64,000 bases of DNA, taken from NCBI RefSeq assembly GCF_039851975.1, contig NZ_CP156660.1:3911035-3975034 (forward strand), given 5' to 3'. Of the stretch, positions 9,833 to 18,912 are shown piece after piece. Source of the stretch: Desulfoscipio sp. XC116. Its GTDB lineage: Bacteria > Bacillota > Desulfotomaculia > Desulfotomaculales > Desulfallaceae. The number at the start of each line of letters is the position of its first letter. The stretch's first letter is position 1. The notes beneath the pieces were generated by a model that was not told the DNA's origin, ran no database searches, and was given only the letters and a program-made list of their open reading frames with translations. Position numbers and translations under genes: made by a program.

Positions 9833-10354
9833 ATGTCAAGATTACCTGTGCTTTCTTTGGAAAAAATGCCGGAAAAAACGCGCGACATGGTAACGGGGGG
9901 AAAATCAGAGCTCAGCGGCTTAAATATTAATCGGATGGTGGCGCATGCCGAAAAAAGCGCCCGGCACTTTATGAGACTGGGCAATTCCTTACTTACCCAG
10001 GCCAAGCTGGACGCCAGGCTCAGGGAATTAACCATCCTACGGGTGGCCGCTCTTTGCCGCTCACATTACGAGTGGTACCAGCATGAAATTATAGCCAGAC
10101 AGGCAGGGGTGCCTGATGAACAAATCACTGCGGTAAGAAATAAATTGGACAACCCGGTTTTTAACGATCTGGAAAAAGCAGTTCTTCAATACACGGATGA
10201 AGTGACTCTGAACGTCAAGTCCACCGACCAAACCTTTAATGAGCTTGCTAAAACCCTCAGCCGCCGGGAACTGGTCGAGCTGACCATGACCATCGGTTTT
10301 TATAATCTGGTGGCCAGAATTTTAGAAAATACCGAGGTGGAAATAGAAAAATAA
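9833..10354 (+). CDS. Carboxymuconolactone decarboxylase / AhpD-like family protein
   Basis: This is a 173-residue all-helical protein of the CMD/AhpD family. The conserved core RELTILRVAALCRSHYEWYQHE lies at residues ~64-86, in the position where AhpD proteins carry CxxC-H. Here only one Cys and the His residues remain, so a thioredoxin-like peroxidase activity is doubtful and a decarboxylase or hydrolase-type role is equally possible. The start is preceded by AGAGGTGG. It stands alone, with repeat A just upstream and an opposing gene downstream. Substrate is unknown. Confidence 0.8.
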   Translation: MSRLPVLSLEKMPEKTRDMVTGGKSELSGLNINRMVAHAEKSARHFMRLGNSLLTQAKLDARLRELTILRVAALCRSHYEWYQHEIIARQAGVPDEQITAVRNKLDNPVFNDLEKAVLQYTDEVTLNVKSTDQTFNELAKTLSRRELVELTMTIGFYNLVARILENTEVEIEK

Positions 10355-10439
10355 CGGTGCCCGGACAAACTCCGGCCCGGGCAGTTCAAACACGTCCTCC
10401 CCAAGGTATAACATATCTTTTCGTCAGCGAGAGAGGCAG

Positions 10440-11036
10440 TCAAGTCTTTTTTAGTTCAATCTTTTTAGGTCTGATTGGTTTTTTAGGTATTAATTTATAA
10501 GAAGGTCCGAGGGATAAAAACAACTTAATTCTCCGAGAGATCTTTAGCTTTTTAACTTCCGGCTGAGTTTTTATCTTATCGCCGTATCTTTGATCCAGTG
10601 TTTGCAAAACCGAAGCCCCGGCAATTCCCCAAATCGAAGAAGTGATCATATAGGATAAAGCGGAACCAAAAGCCATGGGCAATACTTTGTGAAGCCCGAT
10701 AATATAAGCCAATGACATAATTGCAAACCAACTTCCAAAGCCTATGAATAATCCTCTTATTATGTAATTTTTATTATTTTTTTTAAGTAAAAAGTAGCTG
10801 AAGATTAAAAATATACCTGTTGCAAAGCCAATTTGAGCAACGGAACTAAGTATAGTTTCAGCCAAGTTGCTTTCCTTTCTTCCCAAAATCATTAAAGATG
10901 CATAATTTATAAAACGACGCTCAGAAAAATTAAGCGCATAATAAGAGAACAAATTAAGACCTAATAAGATTAAGGAGGCCAATGCTCCGGCAAGCAATAT
11001 TCTTGTAAATCTATCTTTAAGGTCAATGATTCTCAT
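10440..11036 (-). CDS. Hypothetical four-helix membrane protein
   Basis: I do not recognise this 198-residue protein. It has four likely membrane helices (residues ~14-35, ~64-84, ~92-113, ~117-140) and a lysine-rich cytoplasmic tail of about 50 residues ending IRPKKIELKKT. A strong GGAGG lies before the ATG at 11036. Its function cannot be inferred from its neighbours; the genes upstream on the same strand are hdrCBA, but a strong hairpin lies between. Confidence 0.7.
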   Translation of the reverse strand: MRIIDLKDRFTRILLAGALASLILLGLNLFSYYALNFSERRFINYASLMILGRKESNLAETILSSVAQIGFATGIFLIFSYFLLKKNNKNYIIRGLFIGFGSWFAIMSLAYIIGLHKVLPMAFGSALSYMITSSIWGIAGASVLQTLDQRYGDKIKTQPEVKKLKISRRIKLFLSLGPSYKLIPKKPIRPKKIELKKT

Positions 11037-11111
11037 TTTGGCATTCCTCCACGATAACTGAAATTATGCAAATATTATAGCCATTAAAGTCTATCGTAAT
11101 TCGCCCCAAAG

Positions 11112-11163
11112 AAAGGCTGTTGCGCAATGAACTGCCGGTTCGTTGCGCAACAGCCTTTTTTCG
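11112..11163. terminator. Strong intrinsic terminator, usable on both strands
   Basis: The inverted repeat GGCTGTTGCGCAA / TTGCGCAACAGCC has a loop of about 15 bases, with TTTTTT on the plus side and TTTCTTT on the minus side. It lies about 150 bases after the end of hdrA and would end the hdrCBA transcript. Confidence 0.75.
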
Positions 11164-11314
11164 CCTTTGCTGCCGGAAATGCCGGTAACTTTCAACAATA
11201 TTCATTATCTCACCGTCGGAAGACAGCAGCCCGCTTCGCTGGGATGAACAGCGAAGCCAATAAACACATCGGGCAAATTGACGGGAAAGAATCGACCCTA
11301 CCCGACCCGACCGG

Positions 11315-13294
11315 TTAATTGTGAGCCAGAAATGTTTTTATGGCCGACTGTACTTGTTCATTGGAGAAACCTTTTAAATCAATTGCTCCCGAGCGGCATG
11401 AAGCGGTGCAGCTGCCGCAGCCCTGGCATAAACCGCTGTTTACCCGGGCGACTTGTTTTGTCCGACCGCCGGCTCTATCAGTAACTTCCTTTATCTCAAT
11501 GGCGTTAAACGGACAAACATCCCGGCACAAAAGGCAGCCCTGGCATAAGGATTCATTTACCTGCGCAATCATGGGATTGGTGGCAATTTGCTGTTTATTA
11601 AGCAAAGTGCAGACCTTCATCGCGGCCGCGCCGGCCTGGGATACGGTGTCGGGAATATCTTTGGGTCCCTGGCAGACTCCGGCTAAAAAGATCCCCCCCG
11701 TGTTGGTCTCCACCGGGCGAAGTTTGGGGTGTGCTTCCTGGTAAAACCCGTCCTGGTCCGTGGTAAAACCGACAGTTCTGGCAAGCTCCCGGGAATACCG
11801 GGACGGCACCATCGCCGTGGCTAAAACAACCAGGTCCGCCTCAATCTCCACCTGGGCGCCCAACAAAGTATCCGCACCCTTGACCAGCAGCTTGTCGCCC
11901 TTCCGGGATATCTTGGATACCCGCCCCCGGATATAGCGGGCCCCTTCATTAACAGTACGCTGGTAAAATTCCTCGTAAGCCTTGCCCGGCGCCCGCACAT
12001 CCATATAAAAAACAAACACCCGGGACCCCGGTATTTTCTCCATCACTTGATGAGCATGCTTGGCGGTATACATGCAGCAGGCCCTGGAACAATAAGCCTT
12101 GCCCTTGGCCTCATCCCGGGAACCCACACATTTGATAAACACTACGTTTTGGGGCTCTTTACCGTCGGAAGGCCGCACTATTTTACCGTCGGTCGGCCCG
12201 GAAGCGTTGACCAGGCGTTCGAACTGCAGGCTGGTAATTACATTGTCTAATTTTCCGTAACCGTATTCACCGTACGCTTTGGCCCAGTCAAAGAGGTCAT
12301 AGCCGGTAGCCATGACAATGGCGCCTACTTCCACCTGCCGGTACTCATCCCGGTCCTCGTAATTAATTGCCTGGGCCGCGCATACCTTGGCGCAAACACC
12401 ACATTTTTGTCCGTTTAAGAGACGACAGTTATCGGCGTCTATGCAGGGCTTATTGGGAACAGCCTGGGGAAACGGAATATATATGGCTTTGCGCTCGCTC
12501 ATATATTGGTTGAATTCGCTGGGCACTTTTTTAGGGCATTTTTCCCAGCAAGTGCCGCAGCCGGTACACTTGGTATGATCAACATAGCGGGCCTTTTGTT
12601 TCACAGTCACGGTGAAGTTGCCGATATAACCACTCACTTCAGTAACTTCGGAATAAGTTAAAAGTTCGATATTGGGATGCTGCGCCACCGCCACCATCTT
12701 GGGCGTGCTAATACATGCCGAGCAGTCTAAAGTGGGAAAAGTTTTGTCCAACATGACCATTTTACCGCCTATAGTCGGCTCCCTTTCTACAAGCACAACT
12801 TTATGCCCGGCATCCGCTATGTCCAGGGCCGCCTGAATGCCGGCAATACCACCGCCTATCACCAACGCTTTTTTGGTTACAGGAATAGCGTCCTCAAAAA
12901 GCGGCTCCAGGCGGGCCGCTTTGGCAACGGCCATTCTGACCAGGTCAATGGCCTTGGCGGTAGCCTTCTCAGGCTCCTTGGCATGTACCCAGGAGCACTG
13001 CTCGCGAATATTGACCATCTCAAGCAAATAGGGGTTTAACCCCGCCCGAGCGATGGTATTGCGGAAAGTAAGCTCATGCAAGCGAGGTGAGCAAGATGCC
13101 ACTACCACCCGGTCCAAATTATGTTCTTTAATAGCATTTACAATCATATTCTGTCCCGGTTCGGAACAGGTATATTTATAATCCACACTGTGCGCAACAT
13201 AGGGAAAATGGGCGGCCTGGGCAGCCACCCGAGGCACATCCACAACTCCGCCTATGTTTGAACCGCACCAGCAAATAAATACTCCAATCCGCAT
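11315..13294 (-). CDS. hdrA: Heterodisulfide reductase-like subunit A (HdrA)
   Basis: HdrA is the FAD-containing iron-sulfur subunit of soluble Hdr complexes that split electrons between a disulfide and ferredoxin. Numbered from the chosen start, it shows a Rossmann FAD motif (VIGGGIAGIQAALD, ~146-159), the conserved DCSACIS (~191), a 4Fe-4S motif CTGCGTCWEKC (~243-253), CGVCAKVC, and a C-terminal double ferredoxin (CQGCLLCRDVC and CQGCGSCTASC). The ATG at 13294 is preferred over a TTG at 13327 because GGAG sits eight bases before it and the protein then begins MRIGVFICWCG, as in relatives. It is the last gene of hdrC-hdrB-hdrA. No mvhD, qmo or flox gene is adjacent, so the electron donor is not visible here. 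Confidence 0.93.
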   Translation of the reverse strand: MRIGVFICWCGSNIGGVVDVPRVAAQAAHFPYVAHSVDYKYTCSEPGQNMIVNAIKEHNLDRVVVASCSPRLHELTFRNTIARAGLNPYLLEMVNIREQCSWVHAKEPEKATAKAIDLVRMAVAKAARLEPLFEDAIPVTKKALVIGGGIAGIQAALDIADAGHKVVLVEREPTIGGKMVMLDKTFPTLDCSACISTPKMVAVAQHPNIELLTYSEVTEVSGYIGNFTVTVKQKARYVDHTKCTGCGTCWEKCPKKVPSEFNQYMSERKAIYIPFPQAVPNKPCIDADNCRLLNGQKCGVCAKVCAAQAINYEDRDEYRQVEVGAIVMATGYDLFDWAKAYGEYGYGKLDNVITSLQFERLVNASGPTDGKIVRPSDGKEPQNVVFIKCVGSRDEAKGKAYCSRACCMYTAKHAHQVMEKIPGSRVFVFYMDVRAPGKAYEEFYQRTVNEGARYIRGRVSKISRKGDKLLVKGADTLLGAQVEIEADLVVLATAMVPSRYSRELARTVGFTTDQDGFYQEAHPKLRPVETNTGGIFLAGVCQGPKDIPDTVSQAGAAAMKVCTLLNKQQIATNPMIAQVNESLCQGCLLCRDVCPFNAIEIKEVTDRAGGRTKQVARVNSGLCQGCGSCTASCRSGAIDLKGFSNEQVQSAIKTFLAHN

Positions 13295-13343
13295 ATGCAT
13301 CGCTCCAATATGAAAATATTTACGCAAGTTATTTAAAAATCAA

Positions 13344-14201
13344 CTATCCAACCAGTTTTAACACCTGTTTAGTATCCACAAAATGAGTATTAAAGCCTAA
13401 AGCAGAAGGTTTAAGCCCCACGGCCAATCCGACTAGCTGGGTAAAATAAAGTACCGGCAGCCGGTAATCGGTACCGAAAACCTGGTTGACTTTTTTCTGG
13501 CGCATATCCAAATTAAAATGGCAAAGGGGGCAGGCTGCGGCAATACAATCAGCCCCGGCCTGGGCGGCATCGGCAAATATTTTTTGAGTTAGTTTTAGAA
13601 CTACGTCCTCATTGGATATAGCCAGGGAGGCCCCGCAACATTCGGTTTTACTGTTCCAATTCACAGTCCGGGCGCCAACGACCTGCAGCAGGTCGTCCAT
13701 AAGCATGGGGTTTTCGGGGTCATCGACTTGTATTTCTTTGGGTCTAACCATCAAGCAGCCATAGTAGACGGCTACTTTTAAATTCCGCAGCGACCTGACC
13801 GTCTTGGCAGCGATCAGCGCCGGGTCCAATTCGCAAATAACTTCCAGCATCGACTTGACCCGAATACCGCCGTGGTAGGGTTTGCCCGTGGCCCAGTTAA
13901 CCTTTTCACAAAGTTCCGGATTAGTTTGCATTTCCACGTTGGCCATAGCCAGCCGCTGATAGCAGGCTGCGCAGGGAGTGGTGCAATCCAGCCCCATTCC
14001 CTCGATGATGGCTAAATTGCGGGCCGCCAGGGCCACCCCCAACAAATGGCTGGTACTGTGTCCGGGTGTTGAGCCGCAACAGCTCCAGTCGGGTATTTCC
14101 ACCAATTCCACGTCCAGCGCACGGCAAAGCGCCCTGCTTGATAGGTCGTATTCTTTACCGCTGGAATGTTCGCTGCACCCCGGGAAATAAGCGTATTTCA
14201 T
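13344..14201 (-). CDS. hdrB: Heterodisulfide reductase-like subunit B (HdrB)
   Basis: HdrB carries the catalytic non-cubane 4Fe-4S clusters bound by two CCG domains. Both are visible: CCGSTPGHS with CAACYQRL in the first half, and ECCGASLAIS with CPLCHFNLD in the second. At 285 residues the length is normal. It starts MKYAYFPGCSEH, typical of the family, with GGAGGAG just upstream. It overlaps the end of hdrC by four bases, so translation is coupled. In non-methanogens the disulfide substrate is not CoM-S-S-CoB and remains undefined. Confidence 0.93.
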   Translation of the reverse strand: MKYAYFPGCSEHSSGKEYDLSSRALCRALDVELVEIPDWSCCGSTPGHSTSHLLGVALAARNLAIIEGMGLDCTTPCAACYQRLAMANVEMQTNPELCEKVNWATGKPYHGGIRVKSMLEVICELDPALIAAKTVRSLRNLKVAVYYGCLMVRPKEIQVDDPENPMLMDDLLQVVGARTVNWNSKTECCGASLAISNEDVVLKLTQKIFADAAQAGADCIAAACPLCHFNLDMRQKKVNQVFGTDYRLPVLYFTQLVGLAVGLKPSALGFNTHFVDTKQVLKLVG

Positions 14202-14782
14202 TTGTCATTCTCCTCCAATTCCCGTACCCGCCGGAAAATCAATTCTATATCGCGGTGACTCTTATTTCTAGCCGGTAATAACTTGATTTTATTGCGGCTG
14301 AACATAGCCAAACCGGTAGAAGAATTCTGAAAAATATGTCGGGTTTTTAAATTATATTTAAGCATCATGCCCAGCTCATAAAGTTTACCGTTACCCTTAA
14401 CAGTATTTAAAAAACAATCGTAAAATGTGGACACATCCTTTGCCCGTCCCTGTGTTTTGACACCATTGCGCTTGGCCAAGCCGCGCAGGCAATCCATAAC
14501 CCGGGCCAGGTCAACATTGCGGGGACACCTTGAGGTGCAGGTGGAGCAACCGGCACAAATCCAGATAGCCTGGCTGCTTAGCACCTGCTCCTGCAGCCCT
14601 AATTGAACCAAACGAATCACGCGGTGGGGCGGAAAATCCATAGCAAAAGCAACCGGGCACCCGGCTGTGCATTTGCCGCATTGGTAGCATTGTTCGACCG
14701 GCTGTCCGCTTTCTTTACTTACATAATCAATAAAACCGGAGTTGTCGTGTAGGCTGGCCGATAAATCAATTGCTAAACTCAT
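14198..14782 (-). CDS. hdrC: Heterodisulfide reductase-like subunit C (HdrC)
   Basis: HdrC is the small ferredoxin-type subunit passing electrons from HdrA to HdrB. Two 4Fe-4S motifs are clear: CYQCGKCTAGC (~32-42) and CAGCSTCTSRC (~76-86). The 194-residue length fits. AAGGAG precedes the ATG at 14782. It is the first gene of the hdrCBA operon; the promoter should lie in the AT-rich 14783-14950 stretch. Confidence 0.92.
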   Translation of the reverse strand: MSLAIDLSASLHDNSGFIDYVSKESGQPVEQCYQCGKCTAGCPVAFAMDFPPHRVIRLVQLGLQEQVLSSQAIWICAGCSTCTSRCPRNVDLARVMDCLRGLAKRNGVKTQGRAKDVSTFYDCFLNTVKGNGKLYELGMMLKYNLKTRHIFQNSSTGLAMFSRNKIKLLPARNKSHRDIELIFRRVRELEENDK

Positions 14783-15107
14783 TTTACAAGACTCCTTATA
14801 CGAAATTACGCTGAGATTTGTATGTAATTTCGCTATAGTTAATTAATTAATCCGCTTAAAATAAGTAATTTTTGTTTCTTTATAGCCGGCATCATAGTAT
14901 AATTTAATACAACAATAAATATAATTACATTTCATCTGATTGTCAAGACTCCTAAATAAAGACATGTGCTTTACATTTTAATAATTTAACGTTATTATCG
15001 CGCCGGCGGGGATAAGCAATGGGGAATATTAGATGCAAATTATTATAGATGCCCTACTCCCGGTTAAGGAAAAACCCGTCGTTGAAATGGGGATGCAGGA
15101 GGAAACA
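14783..15107. other. Intergenic region between divergent hdr and van operons
   Basis: This stretch of about 325 bases must hold the promoters for hdrCBA (leftward) and vanRS (rightward). The left part is AT-rich (TTAATTAATTAATC near 14840). No -35/-10 pair is convincing enough to call, and no operator palindrome stands out. A VanR box would be expected here from other van clusters. Confidence 0.5.
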
Positions 15108-15812
15108 ATGGCTGAGAATGATAAAATATTAATTGTTGACGACGAACGGGAAATCGCCGATCTTGTTGAGGTTTATCTTAAAAACGAAAACTATACGGTA
15201 TTTAAGTTTTATAACGCCGGGGACGCGCTGGCCTGCGTTAAACACGAGCCTCCGAGCCTTGCCGTTCTGGACGTCATGCTGCCGGATATGAACGGCTTTA
15301 CGCTCTGTCAGAAAATCCGCGAAGAGCATTTGTTCCCCATCATCATGTTGACCGCGAAGGTGGAAGACATAGACAAAATCACAGGCTTGACACTAGGCGC
15401 CGACGATTATATCACCAAGCCGTTTAATCCGCTGGAGCTGGTCGCACGTGTCAAAACGCAGTTGCGGCGCTATACCCGTTATAATATCTCCGACACAATG
15501 CCCGCGATAAAAAATGAATATGATATCAAGGGACTTCACATCTGCCGTGACAGTCATGAGTGTACGCTGAATGGCACAGCGCTTACCCTGACGCCTATAG
15601 AATTCAGCATTCTCTGGCACCTGTGCGAGCATTGCGGAAACGTGGTTTCATCCGAGGAATTGTTTGAGGCCGTGTGGGGAGAAAAATATCTGGATAATAA
15701 CAACACGGTCATGACCCATATCGCGCGGCTCCGTGAAAAAATGCATGAACCGGGCCGGAAACCGAAGTTTATAAAAACAGTGTGGGGAGTTGGGTATAAA
15801 ATTGAGCAATGA
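15108..15812 (+). CDS. vanR: VanR-type response regulator
   Basis: This is an OmpR/VanR-class transcription factor activated by phosphorylation from VanS. The receiver domain (residues ~4-117) has the acidic pair DD in LIVDDE, phospho-acceptor Asp in VLDVMLPD, and Lys in ITKPFNP. A winged-helix DNA-binding domain follows (~135-233; VVSSEELFEAVWG, TVMTHIARLREKM). The ATG at 15108 is chosen because AGGAGG lies just before it and MAENDKILIVDDE is the normal start; an upstream ATG at 15033 would add 25 non-conserved residues. It overlaps vanS. Confidence 0.92.
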   Translation: MAENDKILIVDDEREIADLVEVYLKNENYTVFKFYNAGDALACVKHEPPSLAVLDVMLPDMNGFTLCQKIREEHLFPIIMLTAKVEDIDKITGLTLGADDYITKPFNPLELVARVKTQLRRYTRYNISDTMPAIKNEYDIKGLHICRDSHECTLNGTALTLTPIEFSILWHLCEHCGNVVSSEELFEAVWGEKYLDNNNTVMTHIARLREKMHEPGRKPKFIKTVWGVGYKIEQ

Positions 15813-16935
15813 TTCATTGAAGCGAGCGAGGCGCAGCAAGCTTTCGAGACGAATCTTGATTCAATATACCGCCGCACTGGCAGGATTTGCAGCGGCCCTG
15901 GCCCTTCTCTTTATAATAGCGTATAACATATATTCCAGCTTCGTGTTTCAGACAACCGATTGGGTTTATATCCTCGCACAATTCTATGCGGAATATATAA
16001 TCGTGTTCGACGGTATTATCGTATTTGCGGGCTGGACCATCATTACCTACCGCTTTTTTCAGAAACCTCTTCGCTATCTGGATGAAGTCGTCGAAGCTTC
16101 CGCACAACTGGCACAGCCTGACAATACGCCGATTGTTCTGTCGGAGGCCATGAAGAACGTGCAGGACGAACTGAATCTGGTACGGGAACAAGCGCTGCAC
16201 AATGCCATGGCCGCGAAAGAGGCTGAACAAAGAAAAAACGATCTGGTCGTCTACCTTGCGCACGACTTGAAAACACCGCTGACCAGCGTAATCGGATATC
16301 TGACTTTGCTTCGGGATGAGCCGCAGATTTCACAGGAGCTGCGGGCCAAGTACACCGGTATTGCACTTGATAAGGCGGAACGCCTTGAAACGCTCATCAA
16401 CGAATTTTTTGACATCACCCGTTTCAATCTTACCCATCTGACATTGGAGCCGGAGTCGGTTAATTTTACCCGGATGTTGGAACAAATCACGTTTGAATTT
16501 AACCCCGTACTGGCGGAGAAAAACCTGCGCTGGAATGTGCATTTAGCTCCGAATATCCGGATAGTATGCGATCCGGATAAACTGGAGCGTGTATTTGACA
16601 ACCTTCTGCGCAACGCCATAAACTACAGCTATCCGGAAACAGAGATTTTTGTCGCCATGGAACCGTCCGGCGGAGATCATGTAAAGCTGCGCGTTGAGAA
16701 CCACGGCAAAACTATTTCTCCTGAAAAACTGGATCGAATCTTTGAGCAGTTTTTCAGGCTTGACACCTCCCGCTCCAGCTCCACCGGCGGAGCCGGGCTT
16801 GGCCTTGCCATAGCCAAGGAACTTGTCGAGCTGCACGGAGGTACCATTACCGCCGCAAGCGCCAATGAACAGATTACCTTTATCGCAGTGCTTCCTATGG
16901 ATTGCAGGAAAACGGATCGTCAGAAAATCGTATGA
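15802..16935 (+). CDS. vanS: VanS-type sensor histidine kinase
   Basis: This membrane kinase senses glycopeptide or its cell-wall effect and phosphorylates VanR. It has two membrane helices (~20-45 and ~60-80), then a coiled linker. The H box VYLAHDLKTPLTSVIGYL is near residue 150, followed by the N box (NLLRNAINYS) and the G boxes (FFRLDTS, GGAGLGLAIAKELVELHGG). The TTG at 15802 overlaps the vanR stop and is preceded by GGGGAG; another TTG at 15790 is possible. A terminator-like hairpin follows the gene. Confidence 0.9.
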   Translation: MSNDSLKRARRSKLSRRILIQYTAALAGFAAALALLFIIAYNIYSSFVFQTTDWVYILAQFYAEYIIVFDGIIVFAGWTIITYRFFQKPLRYLDEVVEASAQLAQPDNTPIVLSEAMKNVQDELNLVREQALHNAMAAKEAEQRKNDLVVYLAHDLKTPLTSVIGYLTLLRDEPQISQELRAKYTGIALDKAERLETLINEFFDITRFNLTHLTLEPESVNFTRMLEQITFEFNPVLAEKNLRWNVHLAPNIRIVCDPDKLERVFDNLLRNAINYSYPETEIFVAMEPSGGDHVKLRVENHGKTISPEKLDRIFEQFFRLDTSRSSSTGGAGLGLAIAKELVELHGGTITAASANEQITFIAVLPMDCRKTDRQKIV

Positions 16936-16987
16936 TTTTCGCAATTTAAACTTAAGCTTATCTTCATCATAATTAAAAACACGGTTG

Positions 16988-17036
16988 TCCCCGCTTTGGT
17001 ACGCTAAAGGTACCGAGCGGGGATTTTCTTTTGTAA
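16988..17036 (+). terminator. Terminator-like hairpin between vanS and vanG
   Basis: CCCCGCTTTGGTAC pairs with GTACCGAGCGGGG around a short loop and is followed by TTTTCTTTT. By structure this is an intrinsic terminator or attenuator, placed about 55 bases after vanS and 57 bases before vanG. No clear promoter can be seen between it and vanG. Confidence 0.75.
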
Positions 17037-17092
17037 AACCGGCTATCCGCTCCCCGCCGGGACGGAAGTTATCGAGAAAGGGTGAACATAAG

Positions 17093-18142
17093 ATGAAAAG
17101 ATTAAATATCGCCATCCTGTTTGGCGGCTGCTCTCCGGAGTACGGCGTATCGCTTCAGTCCGCCTATTCTGTCATCAAGCATGTTGACACAAGTAAATAT
17201 ACGCCCGTGCTGATCGGGATTTCATCTAAAGGAGACTGGTACCGGTTTGACGGGGACATTGAGAAAATTGCGGCGGATACCTGGTGCAATCCCTCCGACT
17301 GCCTGCCCGCGGCACTGTCTCCAAACCGGAGTGCCCATACCCTACAGGTGTTTCACTCCGACAGGATTGAATCCATCCCCGTTGACGCCGCTTTTCCTAT
17401 CCTGCATGGGAAAAACGGGGAGGACGGCACGGTGCAGGGCTTGTTTGAGCTGGCCGGAATCCCGCTGGTCGGCTGCGGCACACTGGCCTCGGCGCTCTGC
17501 ATGGACAAAGACCGGGCGCATAAGCTGGCCCGCGCCGCCGGTGTGCGGGTTCCCAATGCTTTCGTACTGCAAAAGAGCATGGATGCCCCCATCGCTCCGG
17601 GACAGGCTGCAAGCCTCGGTTATCCGCTGTTCGTAAAGCCGGTCAGGGCCGGTTCTTCGTATGGCATTACCAAAGTGTTTGACCGGCATGAACTTCCCGC
17701 CGCTATCAAATCGGCATTTGAATACGATGATGAGGTGATCATTGAGGAAAGCATTACGGGATTTGAAGTTGGCTGCGCCGTGCTGGGCAACAAGGTGCTG
17801 ACGGTTGGAGAAATTGATGAAATTGAACTTGCGGACGGGTTCTTCAATTTCACGGAAAAGTATACGCTGAAAACTGCGGCCATTCATGTTCCGGCGCGCA
17901 TCCCCAAGGAAAAAGCGGAGGAAATCAAACTGACTGCCAAAACTATCTATCAGGCGCTGGGATGCCGCGGTTTTGCGCGTGTGGATATGTTTCTGAACGC
18001 CGCCGGGAAGATCATTTTCAATGAAGTCAACACCATTCCCGGTTTCACATCCCACAGCCGGTATCCCAACATGTTAAAATCAGCCGGAATTTCCTTTGAA
18101 CAGCTCATTTCCAGCGTGATCGAATTGGCGGCAGGCGCATGA
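17093..18142 (+). CDS. vanG: D-alanine--D-serine ligase, VanG type
   Basis: An ATP-grasp ligase that joins D-Ala to D-Ser, giving cell-wall precursors with reduced vancomycin affinity. At 349 residues it has the normal length. The N-terminus IAILFGGCSPEYGVSLQSA, the FPILHGKNGEDGTVQG segment, KPVRAGSSYG and the terminal FNEVNTIPGFTSHSRYP are family hallmarks. The omega-loop text FTEKYTLKTA matches D-Ala-D-Ser ligases of the VanG/VanE/VanC group rather than D-Ala-D-Lac ligases, which have a different loop. The ATG at 17093 has AAAGGGTG upstream. It overlaps vanXY by four bases. That vanXY and vanT follow fixes the D-Ser type. Confidence 0.92.
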   Translation: MKRLNIAILFGGCSPEYGVSLQSAYSVIKHVDTSKYTPVLIGISSKGDWYRFDGDIEKIAADTWCNPSDCLPAALSPNRSAHTLQVFHSDRIESIPVDAAFPILHGKNGEDGTVQGLFELAGIPLVGCGTLASALCMDKDRAHKLARAAGVRVPNAFVLQKSMDAPIAPGQAASLGYPLFVKPVRAGSSYGITKVFDRHELPAAIKSAFEYDDEVIIEESITGFEVGCAVLGNKVLTVGEIDEIELADGFFNFTEKYTLKTAAIHVPARIPKEKAEEIKLTAKTIYQALGCRGFARVDMFLNAAGKIIFNEVNTIPGFTSHSRYPNMLKSAGISFEQLISSVIELAAGA

Positions 18143-18912
18143 AAACACTTGTCATCCCACAAAAGGCCGTTTACGCGGGCAGCTTGATTTTAGTCAATGG
18201 AAAGTACCCCTATCAGGAGGGAATTGCCGGATGCTCCCTTATCCCGGTCAATGCAGACAGCAACAAGGTGCTGCTGGAACGCAGGACCGCCGTTTTACTT
18301 TCCAGACTCATGAATGACTTGGACGGCTGGACACAGATCAGCGCGGTGAGCGGCTGGCGTTCCAAGCGGGAACAGCAGGAGATTTATAGCCGGTCTCTGC
18401 GGGAGAACGGGGCGGCCTTCACAGAGCAGTTTGTGGCGAGACCGGGCCACAGCGAGCATCAGACCGGCCTGGCCATCGACCTGGGGCTGAAGAAACCGGA
18501 TATTGACTTCATCCGTCCGGACTTTCCCTATTGCGGCATCTGCCAGACCTTCCGGGAAAAAGCTCTGCCTTATGGCTTCATCGAACGCTATCCGCAAGGG
18601 AAGGAAACTGTCACGGGAATTGCGCAGGAACCCTGGCATTTCCGATACGTCGGGGCGCCTCACGCCGCAATCATGGCGGAGCTGGGCCTTACGCTGGAGG
18701 AATACCATATTTTCCTGAAGCAATATCCCTGCGGGAAGGAATGCTTTAACTATCGCAACGGACATCGGAATATTGCGGTTTCCTACGTAAAGGCCACGGT
18801 GGGAGCGGATACTGAACTCGAGATAGACGCCGACGTTCCATACTCGCTATCCGGCAACAACATAGACGGTTTTGTCCTGACCGAGTGGAGAAATGACGAT
18901 GACAAAAGATAA
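18139..18912 (+). CDS. vanXY: VanXY D,D-dipeptidase/D,D-carboxypeptidase
   Basis: A zinc enzyme removing normal D-Ala-D-Ala ends, both from the free dipeptide and from pentapeptide. The 257-residue protein has the zinc motif SEHQTGLAIDLG (near residue 108) and the catalytic/zinc EPWHFRYVG (near residue 170) of the VanY/VanXY family. No signal peptide is seen, which fits the cytoplasmic bifunctional VanXY rather than membrane VanY. It is translationally coupled to vanG and overlaps the start of vanT by 14 bases. Confidence 0.92.
   Translation: MKTLVIPQKAVYAGSLILVNGKYPYQEGIAGCSLIPVNADSNKVLLERRTAVLLSRLMNDLDGWTQISAVSGWRSKREQQEIYSRSLRENGAAFTEQFVARPGHSEHQTGLAIDLGLKKPDIDFIRPDFPYCGICQTFREKALPYGFIERYPQGKETVTGIAQEPWHFRYVGAPHAAIMAELGLTLEEYHIFLKQYPCGKECFNYRNGHRNIAVSYVKATVGADTELEIDADVPYSLSGNNIDGFVLTEWRNDDDKR

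Noticed and set aside
10355-10420. Hairpin TGCCCGG..CCGGGCA after the CMD-family gene
   Set aside because: Stem is short and lacks a T run, so it is not called as a terminator.
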